A stretch of DNA of 64,000 bases, from positions 1,719,218 to 1,783,217 of the forward strand of contig CM019068.1 in assembly GCA_009667805.1 (NCBI GenBank). The letters run 5' to 3'. Source of the stretch: Leptobrachium leishanense (Eukaryota; Chordata; Amphibia; Anura; Megophryidae). Of the stretch, positions 10,126 through 20,334 are shown piece by piece. The notes below the pieces were generated by a model that was given only the letters and a program-made list of their open reading frames with translations, was not told the origin of the DNA and searched no databases. The translations under genes and the position numbers were made by a program. The first letter of the stretch is position 1; every line of letters begins with the position of its first letter.

Positions 10126-11383
10126 AGCTCTCTGCACCCCCCAAGAAGACCCTCGCCATGGTGGTGTACAGTCACTACACCAGGGACACCCTACGTGGCA
10201 TGTTGGAGAATCGGGGAGGAAATCCCGGCAACAAAAATAAGAAAACCCTGGTGAAGGAGCTTCACAGGATGGACCAGCAACTGATAAGCGTCCCCAACCC
10301 CGTAGAACCCTGGTTCGAGGTTTACAGCACGCCTGGAGCTTCATCCAAGGAATCTACACCCCTCAGCGATACCTCTTTTGTGATTTACAGCGCGCCTGGG
10401 GTTGTAATTGAGGACACCGCACATCCCAGCGACCCTTGGATGGAGGCTTACAGCTCGCCTGGAGCTGCATCCGAGGACGCCACACCCCCCAGCGATACCT
10501 CTTTTGTGATTTACAGCGCGCCTGGAGTTGTAATTGAGGACACAGGACCCCCGTCCATAAGAGACCGGTTCCAGCGAAGAGTAAGGAGGGCGATGGCCCA
10601 GGCCCAGGCGGATGCACCTGGTACCTGGCAGGACGAGCACTGGTGGAAAGATTTTGTCCGCCAGGAGATGTGGAACGAAGCCATTCAACAGGAGGAGGAC
10701 TGCCCTGAAGAAGCCCTTCCCACTTATACGGAGAGGTTCGAGCACCAGTGGTACTTACGGGTGCCCTTTTTGGGAGCACAGCCCCGAGAGGAATGGCTGA
10801 CGGAGCTAGGCGAACTGGTCCAGAGCGAAATTATACTGGACACCAGCTACAGAGCCCTCCAGTGGTTTACGTCCCAACTAATGCCCAGCACAGCAGACAG
10901 CGGCCCAACAAAAGGCTTCGACTACGGCGGCACAGGGCTGCTGTATACAAGGATGGGCAAAGACCCCGGTTTTGGGGACGACACAGAGTGGCGGCGGGAA
11001 CAACTCCTGGACCTCCGGTATGAGGAACTGGAAGACCTTGACGATGACCGTGAGGCAGAGGAACTGGAGTTTCTGGTTGAGCAGGAATGGGAGCTCGAAA
11101 AGGCCTACAAAAGGCTGTTCGACGACGCTCCACAGCTAGGCCTGAGCCCCATTACCTGGGACTGTCTAGCGGAAGAAGCAGACAGCCCAAGTGACACTGA
11201 AGTATTGGAGCCCGAGATGCTCCCATGGGTCCCCGTCGGGACCACAGTAGATGAGCCGGCCAGCTCAGAAGAAGCACGGCAGGTGCCAAGCGACCAGAAT
11301 GGGCCGCGTAAAGGGTCCGAGTGGCCCAGTGAGGAAGTTATCCTCCACCCCCGCAAGAAGACACTGTGGCAGTGTCCGTTTAC

Positions 11384-12340
11384 CCAGCAGAAGAGCTGGC
11401 AACGGGGCAGAGTGCCGCTGGCCTCTGCCCACCCTCCCTCGTCTGCCCCGAGGAGCAGAAGGAGGATTTCCCCGAGCTGCTTATCACGCAGCCGCTTACC
11501 CCATCCAACCCCCTGGACTTTGTTCCTGTACCCACCTCCCCAGCAGAAGAGCTGGCAACGGGGCAGAGTGCCGCTGGCCTCTGCCCACCCTCCCTCATCT
11601 GCCCCGAGGAGCAGAAGGAGGATTTACCTGAGCTGCTTATCCCACAGCCGTTGACCCCATCCGACCCCCTGGACTTTGTTCCTATACCCACCTCCCCAGC
11701 AGAAGATCTGGCAATGCGGCAGAGTGCCGCTGGCCTCTGCCCACCCTCCATCGTCTGCCCTGAGGAGCCGAAGGAGGATTTACCCGAGCTGCTTATCCCG
11801 CAGCCGTTGACCCCATCCAACCGCCTGGACGTCATTCCTGCACCCGCTTCCCCAGCAGAAGAGCTGGCAACCGGACAGAGTGCCGCTGGCCTCTGCCCAT
11901 CCTCCACCATCTGCCCTGAGGAGCAGAAGGGGGATACCCTCGAGCTGCTTATCCCGCAGCCGCTTACCCCATCCAACCCCCTGGACTTTGTTCCTGTACC
12001 CACCTCCCCAGCAGAAGAGCTGGCAACGGGGCAGAGTGCCGCTGGCCCCTGCCCACCCTCCATCGTCTACCCTGAGGAGCAGAAGGAGGATTTACCCGGG
12101 CTGCTTATCCCGCAGCCGTTGACCCAATCCGACCCCCTGGACTTTGTTCCCACACCCGCTTACCCAGCAGAAGAGCTGGCAACGGGGCAGAGTGCCGCTG
12201 GCCTCTGCCCACCCTCTCTCGTCTGTCCCGAGGAGCAGAAAGAGGATACACCCGGGCTGCTTATCCCGCAGCCACTGACCCCACCGGAGATGGAGGACGC
12301 CATTCTCCTGCCCGGGGACCCTTCCTCGGCCTTGAACCTC
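11384..12340 (+). repeat. L3 156-bp tandem array (six units)
   Basis: Units start at 11384, 11540, 11696, 11852, 12008 and 12164, exactly 156 bp apart. The last unit is longer (177 bp) and leads into a degenerate seventh (PADALAMGQS). Each encodes about 52 residues: PAEELATGQSAAGLCP, a Cys-Pro-Glu-Glu-Gln segment, then LLIPQPLTPS and a hydrophobic FVPVPTS. Two Cys per unit (LCP and VCP) are conserved. Confidence 0.92.
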
Positions 12341-12728
12341 CCAGCCGACGCGCTGGCAATGGGGCAGAGCCTGTTTCAACTCTGCCCATCTCCACACCCC
12401 TTTGGCCCGGAGGCCCCATGCAGCCACTGTTTTTCCAACGGCTGACCAGGGCACTCAGGGCGCGTGCATTTAGCACCCGTTTTTCCCGGGTGCGCGATAC
12501 CTCTGGAGGTGGTACAGGCGGTACCCCTCCCCGACCACAGGACCCTTATTCCGGAGGGGGTACCCCCAAAGATTTGTACCCCCAACACGCCAGGCACTGC
12601 CGCAAGGACAAATGGAGAAGCCTGGTGGCTCGCCTCCTCCCAACAGACTATGGACCCAGGTATGGACTATTGCTCCAACGACCCCGCGTCGACCCGTTGG
12701 GGTCCAACTGTGGCCGTCGGACTCCTTT

Positions 12729-12742
12729 GGGGAGGGGAGATA
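12729..12742 (+). promoter_or_regulatory. L3 polypurine tract
   Basis: A purine run 'ggggaggggaga' followed by 'ta' directly precedes the 3' LTR at 12743, where plus-strand DNA synthesis of an LTR element starts. Confidence 0.8.
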
Positions 12743-13762
12743 TGTCATGGAACTGACGTAGCGCTCCCCACGTCAAACCCCAAGACTTTTATTTCCATGG
12801 CGAAAACCCCAAAAGACATAGACCGTTGCTTTGGGGAAGACCTTATGTTCATTTATATTGTGTGGTTTTAAATATGTTTTACATCGTTTGGTTTTAGTTT
12901 AATTTAGTTTAGTGAAAAATGACATAGCTTTGGTTTTAAAATACTATATTCCTGTAGGTAAATGTGTCTTTGTATAAAACAGTAAACAAGCCTTGCTGTT
13001 GTGTAAATTATGCGTCAGGGATTTTCCCCATTATCTAAGTACATGTTTAATTTAAGGGATCTCTGATAGAGTGTGTGTTTAATCTGATGTGCTGGAACAA
13101 TGGATGTACAAATGTTATGTGGACTGAAGGCTAAGAGAATGTGGAGAATGTTGATTGTAAATAACTGCCATACCTCATTGTATGGATAGGCTCCTAATTA
13201 GTATGGGTATGCAAATTATGACTGTTGTACTTGAGCATAAATAGTGGCGTTGTTCATTAAAGGATTCAGATCATCTGAGTGTTTGAAACATACAGCTCTG
13301 CCTGGTGTTGTCATTTCACGTCGGCTATATCTCACCACTACCCAGGAACGGGTCATTCTAACTCCGCAGCAGAACCTCGATTCGCTGCGCCGTTGCGCCA
13401 CCTTGAATTGGTACCTCGGGATACCGCAACCACCCCGAATCGGGACCTCGACGCAGCGCCGTGCCTGCATCTTCAAGGAGACTCTACCGAACCGCGGTTC
13501 GCCACGCAGACCGTCTCCAGCCTTTCAATGGTCAGTAGATCCGCTGCCCGAGACGCCGAGTGCCGTGCCACTCGGTAGTCGGGCGGATTTCCACCGTGGG
13601 TGCCCCATCTACTCTCCAGATCTCCACCCAAGCCGCTCACGTGGTCTTCTACCCAAGCCGCTCAAGACGCCGGGTGCCGTGCCACTCGGTAGTCGGGCTT
13701 GGCAACACCAAAGAGGGGGTCAGATAGAGCAGGACCGCAGGCGGATACTCCATTCCGTCACA
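12743..13762 (+). repeat. L3 3' LTR
   Basis: A 1020-bp LTR, nearly identical to 9100-10105. It ends CCATTCCGTCACA and is followed by the GTGGC duplication. Near 13626 it has an extra 'caagccgctcacg' type duplication that disrupts the second hairpin region. Confidence 0.92.
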
Positions 13763-13767
13763 GTGGC

Positions 13768-14375
13768 TGTACCTGTGCGTGGAGCCATCTTGTCAGCAGT
13801 GGGGTGCCACTGCCAGAGGGTGCACCGTGGCTTTGACTCCCTTCCCAGTGGTTGTTCAGTCCAGAATACAGTGAGAGTCCGTGTTAACGAAAGGGCGGGC
13901 AGCTGCGTGCGTGCGTGTCACGTGGTTCAGCCGGTCAGGTGGTACGGAGACGCACGCAGCCTCACCAGGAGCCAGGCAGCTCAATGACAAATTTCTATCA
14001 CTGCATTGCTGGTTAAGGAAAGGTCCACTTTAAACAGCAGTAAGCAGACAGGGCTTCATTTTCTGCTGATACCCCCCCTTTACCTGCCGTTTACTGTCAT
14101 CTTCTGTCTCTGCACACAAATCACATCCCCCTCTCCTCTCCTAGAGCTGCTGCGGGGCAGGGGAGGAGCTATGGAGGGAGGAGAGGGGGATTTTTATTCT
14201 ATTTGATTTTATTCCGTATGCAAACACCCTGCTCCGCTGCTCGTTGTTTGAGAACACATCTCAAAGCTGACACACAGTGACAGTGGCACCTCCTAGTACC
14301 CCCTAATGACACCCCAATAATCACTGGGACCTGGGACGGCCCGCCCCGCCACTCCCCTAAGTACACCACTTCTCT
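13768..14375. other. Unassigned DNA, no gene seen
   Basis: This is the continuation of the sequence left of L3. It has a GC-rich start, 'cctctcctctcctag' and 'ggaggagaggggga' purine/pyrimidine stretches around 14130-14190, and no recognisable protein motif. The 66-codon frame at 14006-14206 is not convincing. Confidence 0.5.
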
Positions 14376-14970
14376 GTGATATGCTCACACACAAGTTTGG
14401 CGAACTGCCAGCAAGTACGGTGCTGTTTGAAGGCAGTGCAAATCCCCTTAGAGAAGTAATGGTTAATCTATTCAGAGAACACCAAACAGCAGAGAAATGG
14501 CAGTGAAATGCCCTGATGTTCGGTGGTTTCAATCAGCAGGTTTATTCAGGTGAACCCCATAGGTTTCAATGTTAAAAATATTCCGGTTTTATGCAATATC
14601 TAATTAACCATTTATTATTTTAATCTACAGTAAAAAGTCTTTATGGATTTTTCAATTTTTCAGATTTTTTTTGGCAAAATTTCCCCCCCTTTTTTTTAAT
14701 AGCGGTTTTTCTTTTTTCTGTAACAGAACTTTTTATTATCAATCATAGGATCTTATATGTAAATTCCAGACATTTTCGTTCAGTAGTTCTTTTGAAAACA
14801 GCAGGCCACGGGTTTGCGGTGGCAGCATTCAGCGGCCGACTCCATGCACTTTGCGGACCCTGCGGTGAATGGTGAATTCACTGCAGGGTGGGGAAATTTT
14901 ATTTCCTGAAGTGCAGGGAACTACAGAACACCAAAATGTTGGCGTCATTTCGATGCTTTGTGAGTAACCC
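14376..14970 (-). repeat. Diverged second copy of the 18806-19687 TIR element
   Basis: The reverse complement of 14390-14580 reads '...cctatggggttcacctgaataaacctg...gaaaccacc...ctttcactgcc...tttggtgttctctgaatag'. The same words occur in the same order at 19400-19500. The right end 'tttgtgagtaaccc' (14958-14971) resembles the terminal repeat CTTTGAATAACCC. The left edge runs into a reversed piece of minisatellite A ('ctctgtgatatgctcaca', 14374-14392). Confidence 0.6.
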
Positions 14971-15211
14971 ATTTAGTGGTGAGGTTTTTTTGATGCCCCC
15001 TGGAAAGTGAAAGCCTAGGCCTTGCCTACCCAGGACATACTTGAAAATTAGTGAAATCTCAATGTATCCTTGCTGGTAAAATACTTTGCAGAAGTAAAAA
15101 AAAAATATATATTTTTTTTAGGGGTGGGGCCACCCGGTGCGGGCCGCTGCCCCCTGGAAAGTGCCGCCCTAGGCCTAGGCCGAGTCAGCCTAGGCCAAAA
15201 TACACCACTGG
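14971..15211. repeat. DNA-transposon-like end, unclassified
   Basis: It contains 'ccccctggaaagtg' twice (about 14995 and 15150) and ends 'ggcctaggccaaaatacaccactg', which resembles the terminal region of a DNA transposon. A related motif occurs near 3060. No matching opposite end or target duplication was found. Confidence 0.35.
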
Positions 15212-15262
15212 TGACAGTATCACAGCAATAAAACTCACGGCAATGTGCGGTGTTTATGAGTG
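15212..15262. repeat. Minisatellite A fragment
   Basis: One unit ('cagtatcacagcaataaaactcacggcaatgtgcgg') leading to the AGTG target site of the solo LTR at 15263. Confidence 0.75.
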
Positions 15263-16260
15263 TGTAGCGCTGTGCTAAAAATCTTGCTGTGGCAGTACCT
15301 ATTTTTGGCCACAAGATGGAGACTATCGCAATCAGAGATGCTGGACTTTGGGACTACAATAACTGGCATGCTTTGCAAGAAGCCAGGAAGTGGGTGGAGA
15401 CTGGAGTCTTACATCCTCTGCCTTGTGGAGAAAGTTCCAGAGCGCGCCAGGGGATGAGAGAAAGTAGACGCACTGAGGAGACCGCTGGAGGAGCTAGGCC
15501 AAAGCCCGAGGGAGACCTGTAATTCCTATTTGGGTCACTCAACCTGAGGAGAAGGAGACTTGCCAGTACCCAGACAACAGCTGCAGACCGGCGGAATCGA
15601 ACGGAGAGCAGGCGGGGAGCTGGACAAGCTGCATGAAGGTAGACAACGGATCCGGCCGCTAGTATCCCCAGTCAAAATCGGGTGGAGAGACGTCCTGGGT
15701 CAGCGGAGCCTAAAGCAGTCATCAGATGGGTGAGAGGCCTCCAAGGCTGTTTGTATGATTAAAGGACGCTCTGCTGCTTTTCTCTTTTAAGTTTACAGGG
15801 CCCCAACTGACTAGTCGAAGACTTTCCTTTAATAAATTCACTGGCCGGTTGAACAGTACCCGGGTACCACACACACACAGATACGTTCCGAATACATTTT
15901 TCTCTTTTTCCACTGCGCATTTGCCGTAATACGAAAGGGATTGTATGTTTGGGGTTTTCGCTACGGGTCCCTTTTTCTGAACTATCGGGAAATTGCATTG
16001 CTTTTATGTTCGGTTGCGAATATTTTATTTTCCGAAATACGAAGCCTCGTGTTTCGTTTCTTTTCCGCTGCGCGTTTTACCGTGATACAAAAATACTGTA
16101 ATAATACTTGTGAATACCGTGTCTCAACATCTGCTTATTATTTTAGTAAACTATTTAAATGATAAAAACTCACAACTGTGTTGGAGTATATTTATTCCCT
16201 AGTGCGGGGAGACTGACCCGTGGTTCATTTTCAGCGGCTCCTCCGGGAGTGAGCGCTAAA
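15263..16260 (+). mobile_element. Solo LTR of the PNMA-like-Gag gypsy
   Basis: A 998-bp LTR with ends TGTAGCGC...GAGCGCTAAA. It is homologous throughout to the LTR at 52406-53528 ('gccacaagatggagac', 'ccccaactgactagtcgaaga', 'gtgcggggagactgacccgtgg'). It is flanked by AGTG (15259-15262, 16261-16264) within minisatellite A. The inner frames are translations of LTR sequence. Confidence 0.88.
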
Positions 16261-16422
16261 AGTGTATCACAGAATCCACAGCAATAAAACTCATGCTCAG
16301 ACACTGTACATTACTGTGTGTTTTATTGCCGTGGAGCTCTGTGATACAGTAATGTGCAGTGTGTATGAGTGTGAGTTTGAGTGTATCACAGAGCTCCATA
16401 GCAATAAGACACGCTGCACATT
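16261..16422. repeat. Minisatellite A with inverted units
   Basis: Units occur in both orientations: 'agtgtatcacagaatccacagcaataaaactc' forward, then 'ttttattgccgtggagctctgtgatacag' reversed, then forward again. The result is an imperfect palindrome. The copia element inserted at its right edge. Confidence 0.8.
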
Positions 16423-16724
16423 TGTTGGAAAACAAAAGCATGTACTATACCATTTAAGCTGCAAATGTGCTGTTGTTAAGGGGGTATGACGGAATGGGAT
16501 GTTGTTCCGCCTGCGGGTGTGCTCTATCTGCGTGGCCCCGTCGCTTACCGCTGGCCCGACTACCGAGTGACGCGCACTCGGCGTCTCGTGCGGCCTGGCG
16601 TGACCCCGGGAAGGGTTAGCGGGCGGTGGAGGGGACCCCTGCCTAGAACCAGCCCGACCACTGAGCCATACGGCACTCAGCGTCCCGAGCAGCTGGTTCA
16701 CTGACCTTGTGGGTGTGGGACGTC

Positions 16725-16900
16725 TGTGGAGATCGGATCTGTCAACCGCGGAGGAATATTCGGATCTTATGTGGGAAACGTTTCGGATCTGGGTGCGGGT
16801 GGATCTTCGTATCTCAAGTGAAGGACTTTTCGGATCTGAACTGGATGCAGCTTCGGATCTTGCGGGATCGGCAAAGGATTCGGATCTTACCGCGGTCTCT
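16725..16900. repeat. Dispersed TTCGGATCT words in L4
   Basis: The 9-mer TTCGGATCT or close variants (CGGATCT) occurs about eight times in 170 bp with irregular spacing of 20-30 bp. This looks like clustered binding sites or a decayed short tandem repeat. Confidence 0.7.
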
Positions 16901-17257
16901 TGCAATACCGAAGCGCGGTACACGGCCGCGCCCTTCGGATCGGATCTCGGTCTATCTGGGAACCGAACACCATACGCTGCGCCTCTGTCCTGATGCTCAA
17001 TGCAGGCACAGAGCGCTCGGTTCAGTTCGGATCTGGGTGGACACCGTACCCTGAGACCGCGGGGGATACTCAGACGATGAAATACGGCGGGGAAATAAAG
17101 ACATCAGGCGAGGCTGGATGCACTGCTAAATCTGGCTTTTTTATTCACAGCTCAGGCATTTATCAACTTTACACGAATTACAATACAATGGGAATCCCTG
17201 CCCGCCCTCACAGGACCCATTGGCCGTTGCAGTTCGGGGAGTCGCCGATTCGGACCG

Positions 17258-17362
17258 GATGGTCCGAATCGGCCATTTTACGATCCGAACCGGATGGTTC
17301 GAATCGGCCATTTTACGATCCGAACCGGATGGTTCGAATCGGCCATTTTCCGATTCGAATAA
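17258..17362. repeat. 35-bp tandem repeat in L4 (three units)
   Basis: The unit starts 'gatggttcgaatcggccatt' and ends 'ttacgatccgaaccg'. It is repeated three times, the last diverging. Each unit contains 'ttcgaa' and 'gatccgaacc...gatggttcgaatc', which is partly self-complementary. Confidence 0.85.
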
Positions 17363-17790
17363 TCTGATTGCAACCACGAGGCGATCGGAAAATGGCGGCG
17401 GGCAAGGCAGACAAAGGGAACACATCACAATCAACGGGGAACACTGTATTACACCACACATAACCACATCTAATAAAAAGTACTGCAAAACTCTGTGCGT
17501 GCCACCGCACCTAAGTGTTCAGGGCAAAATCAATGTCCGTGTGCACCGCCCCTGGCTGAGGGTGCTGGGCCATTCCGTGACAGGGGGTATTATGGGTTCT
17601 GCACTTGTTGGTATATTCACAGGAAGGAAGTCTGTTGTTTCTCTCTCACTTCCTTGTTTTCTCTGTGTAATGCCTGCAGTTATCAGTCACTAGTCTGATA
17701 TAGTATAGTTGTCTATTGTTTTATGCACAAAGTAAAGTTTATTGTTGCAAGTTCACAAGATTCCAGCGCCTCTTTCTTACATAACCAACA

Positions 17791-17804
17791 GGTTCTGGGC
17801 CCAG
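17791..17804 (+). promoter_or_regulatory. Copia primer binding site, half-tRNA initiator Met type
   Basis: GGTTCTGGGCCCAG directly follows the LTR. It differs at one base from GGTTATGGGCCCAG, the complement of the anticodon-stem region of initiator tRNA-Met. Drosophila copia primes from this internal site with a cleaved half-tRNA instead of from the 3' CCA end. Confidence 0.75.
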
Positions 17805-17914
17805 ACACTGAAAAGGAACCTACAAATAAGTAAGTGCTGTATCTATGATCCAAATACCTGCTGTGTGAGGAAACAAGAGCTGCATCAAAGATACTGAAAA
17901 ATAGCAAGTGGTTC

Positions 17915-18480
17915 AGATGTGAAATTTGCAATAGCAAAGCTAAACAATACTAACTATCAGCTGTGGAAGTTTAAGCTGGAAATGGTGTTATCCAAAGATT
18001 ACTTGTGGCAGGTCCTGGATTCAAACAGACCCACTGACAACCCAGAAGAATGGGACAGAAAAACAGGCAAGCAAAAGCAGTTATAAGCCGGTTAGTGGAG
18101 GATGATAAACTTATTCATATAAGAAAAGATAACACAGCTTAAGGTATGTGGACTGCGCTACAGAAACTGCATGAGCGGTCAAATATAAACAGTAAACTAT
18201 ATCTACTGTGTAAACTGTATAAAATGAGGCTGGAAAAAGGCCAGGAAATGTGTGAACATGTGAACGCTATGCTGGAAATTGTGGAGCAATTACGTGCAAT
18301 TGGGGAAGAAATAAAAGACAATCATGTAGTGGCATTACTATTATGCAGCCTTCCAGAATCATATAGTGCCCTGATAAACGCTCTAGAAACCAGACCAGAG
18401 GAAGAACTAACACTGGAATATGCTAAAGGGAAATTAATTGATGAATACAACAGAAAGAAGGAAAATATACGTGGTGAATA
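17915..18480 (+). pseudogene. Copia Gag
   Basis: It begins with an AKLNNTNYQLWKFKLEM segment (about 17933), the typical copia Gag start, though no in-frame ATG is left. A stop and frameshift lie near 18083 and a stop near 18137. The clean part is 18146-18481 (111 codons): 'MWTALQKLHERS', 'LYKMRLEKGQEMCEHVNAM', 'LLCSLPESYSALINALE', which is the UBN2 (copia Gag) domain. It forms the particle shell in an active element. Confidence 0.82.
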
Positions 18481-18508
18481 GAATGACAAAACACAAGTAG
18501 CTCTAAAG

Positions 18509-18805
18509 GTGAATGAAAACACAAAACAAAACAGAGAAACCAGAGTGTGTTTTCGCTGCAAAAGGATTGGTCATTTAAAACAAAATTGTTGCATCTGGAA
18601 AGCAGAGCAGCGAAGGAGAGAGACATTCACAAGAGAAAAAGCTAAAGCAGCCACACAGGAAACCACAGATACGTCATGGAGTGCAACCTTTAAAGTGACT
18701 CAGAATACTACCCCACATGGATGGTACATTGACTCAGGAGCAACAAGTCACATGACAAGCGATGAGACCTTCTTCACAGAAATAGATTTTAATGCAAAAG
18801 ACAAA
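18509..18805 (+). pseudogene. Copia nucleocapsid zinc knuckle and protease start
   Basis: A CCHC knuckle (CFRCKRIGHLKQNC, about 18548-18589) is followed by the aspartic protease motif WYIDSGATSHMT (about 18721-18756). The frame then runs into the TIR element inserted at 18806, giving a false C-terminus after 'NAKDK'. Coding resumes at 19688 with 'KVFLANGES' (AAA duplicated). Confidence 0.88.
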
Positions 18806-19687
18806 CAGGGTTATTCAAAGAGATTCAAAAAGTCTTCTGCAGGTTCGATGACTTTTCGTTCTCTTCAATTCAGTGCAAATCGGCTTTCCCATTTTGGCTA
18901 CCCTGCGGTGTATTCAGCAAGCACCACAGGGCTGTCGAACTGCAGGGAAAAGCTGCCGAAAACCCGGCGAATGCACGCCGAAAACCCGCAAAAACATCTG
19001 GATTAACCCGTCGAAGACGCCGGAAAAACCCGAGCAGGAGCCAATCACACGCAGCGAAGCCGCTGGAAAAAGTCGACACCGCAGAAGAAGGCAGTGAATA
19101 AATTAGGAAAACAGTTTGCATGAATGATTGAAAAGTGAAACGCGGTTTGCAAAGAAACTATTGAGCGAAAATGTCTGAAATTTACATATAAAATCCAATG
19201 AATGATAATAAAGACGGCTGTTACAGAAAAAATAAGTAACGTTAAAAAAAAATCTGACTTTTTTGAAAAAAAAAAAAAAAAATCAAGAAAAATGCTGAAA
19301 ATATCCAAAAAAATCTATAAGTAAAGAGACTCTTCACTGCAGAATTTTATAATAAACGGTTTATTAGATATTGAATTAAAACAGGAATATTTTTAACATT
19401 GAAGCCTATGGGATTCGCCTGAATAAACCTGTCGAATTAAACCACCAAATGGCAGGGCATTAGGGGAACCTTTCACTGCTGGTTTGTGTTCTCTGAATAG
19501 CCAAAGCATTTCTTCTCTATGGGGATTCACTGCCCTCGAACAGGCACCGAATGTGCAGGCAATTCGCCAGGATTTGACGAATTGCCTGCTCTCTGGATAG
19601 CCGAATGGCCAAGAAAGGTAACCGAATGCTGATTTTCAGCGTTCGGTTACCTTTCTCCAGCCATTCGGAGCTCTTTGAATAACCCTG
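18806..19687. mobile_element. Non-autonomous TIR element with AAA duplication
   Basis: An 882-bp element with perfect 17-bp terminal inverted repeats (CAGGGTTATTCAAAGAG at 18806-18822 and its complement at 19671-19687). It is flanked by AAA (18803-18805, 19688-19690). Removing it restores the expected copia reading 'gac aaa gtc', so the boundaries and 3-bp duplication are secure. It has no transposase and an inner hairpin near the right end (about 19590-19665). The superfamily is unclear: a 3-bp duplication fits Harbinger-like or CACTA-like transposases, but TWA is absent. Older relatives lie at 830-1095 and 14376-14970. Confidence 0.85.
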
Positions 19688-20334
19688 AAAGTCTTCCTAG
19701 CAAATGGGGAAAGTATTACATCAGAAGGTAATGGTCAAGTGTTTCTGAACTGCATCTCACCATCAGGAGGTAAGCGAAGCATCCTTGTAAAGAATGTTTT
19801 GTATGTTCCAAGTCTAGAAGGAAGCCTCCTATCAGTGAAAAAACTTGCTAACAATGGACTCACAATACAATTCCGAGGTAATGAATGCACAATTCGAAAT
19901 AGAAAAGAAATCCGAGCAAAGGGAAGGTTGAATGAACATCTATAAAACTCGTCACTGAAAGTGTTCAAGTCAAAACAGTCACTCATGATCCACATAACAA
20001 GTGCATCCATCTCTGGCACAGACGAATGGGGCATCGAAACCCAGAAGCCATAAAGGAACTTTCTAAGAGAGGTTTATCAGAAGACATGATAATGTTACCT
20101 TGTCAAAAACTAATGAAGTGCACATGTTGTATCAAAGCAAAGGCCACACGGACACCACTTCCACAAGCCAGTCAAAGAAAAAACACTAAACCCATGGAAC
20201 TTATACACAGTGACGTGTGTGGACCAATGAAAACCCCCACACCCAGCGGCAACAAATATTTAATAACCTTCATTGATGACTATTCCAGGTACACAACGAT
20301 ATATCTGATGAAACACAAAAGTGAGACAACTGAT
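19688..20334 (+). pseudogene. Copia protease end and integrase N-terminal domain
   Basis: It resumes with the ends of the protease ('ILVKNVLYVPSLEGSLLSVKKL'). After a frameshift near 19945 comes the gag_pre-integrase/HHCC zinc domain (HLWHRRMGH near 20010-20036, then CQKLMKCTCCIKAK near 20102-20140). The first catalytic Asp of integrase (LIHSDVCGP) is near 20200 and 'FIDDYSRYT' near 20275. It is cut by L5 at 20335. Confidence 0.85.

Larger units (their letters stand above)
10158..12756 (+). pseudogene. L3 protein: SAP-like, YS-PGA repeats, Trp-rich acidic middle, 52-residue repeat array
   Basis: The start ATG at 10158 lies 33 bases after the primer site. Residues 5-38 (YSHYTRDTLRGMLENRGG, then a Lys-rich turn and TLVKEL) fit the helix-turn-helix pattern of SAP DNA/RNA-binding motifs. 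Residues about 50-130 hold four 'YS-PGA/V' repeats with the spacing of a 23-27 residue unit. Then comes a Trp-rich region (WQDEHWWKDFVRQEMWNEA) and an acidic stretch (EELEFLVEQEWELEKAY). A run of five C at about 11348-11352, one longer than in L2, shifts the frame. The PAEEL array continues to about 12340 in the next frame, and a third frame carries the C-terminus to a stop at 12756 inside the 3' LTR. No protease, RT or zinc knuckle is seen. A Gag-like structural role is likely but not proven. Confidence 0.72.
9100..13762 (+). mobile_element. L3: full-length non-autonomous L-family LTR element, best preserved copy
   Basis: A 4663-bp element flanked by GTGGC (9095-9099, 13763-13767). Order: 5' LTR 9100-10105, primer site 10107-10125, coding region 10158-12756, polypurine tract 12729-12742, 3' LTR 12743-13762. 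The two LTRs are nearly identical, apart from small indels such as a 15-bp duplication near 13626, so the insertion is young. There is no space for a pol gene and no pol motif in any frame. Mobilisation would need enzymes supplied by another element. Confidence 0.93.
16485..17582 (-). mobile_element. L4: divergent solo LTR of the L family
   Basis: A 1098-bp minus-strand LTR with ends TATGACGG...CCGTGACA, flanked by GGGGG (16480-16484, 17583-17587). Its U5 end aligns with L9 ('cggaatggg...gcctgcgg...gctctatctg', 'cccgactaccgagtg'). The rest is different, with many TTCGGATCT words (16730-16900) and a 35-bp triplet repeat (17258-17362). The octamer and TATA pair of the other LTRs was not found. 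It is a separate subfamily. Confidence 0.8.
16423..17790 (+). repeat. Copia 5' LTR, interrupted by solo LTR L4
   Basis: LTR parts are 16423-16484 and 17588-17790, ending AACCAACA just before the primer site. Without L4 and its duplicated GGGGG the LTR is about 265 bp, a usual copia size. 'gttgttaagggggta' on the left and 'ttatgggttctgcacttgttggt' on the right match the 3' LTR fragment at 26995-27034. Confidence 0.85.
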
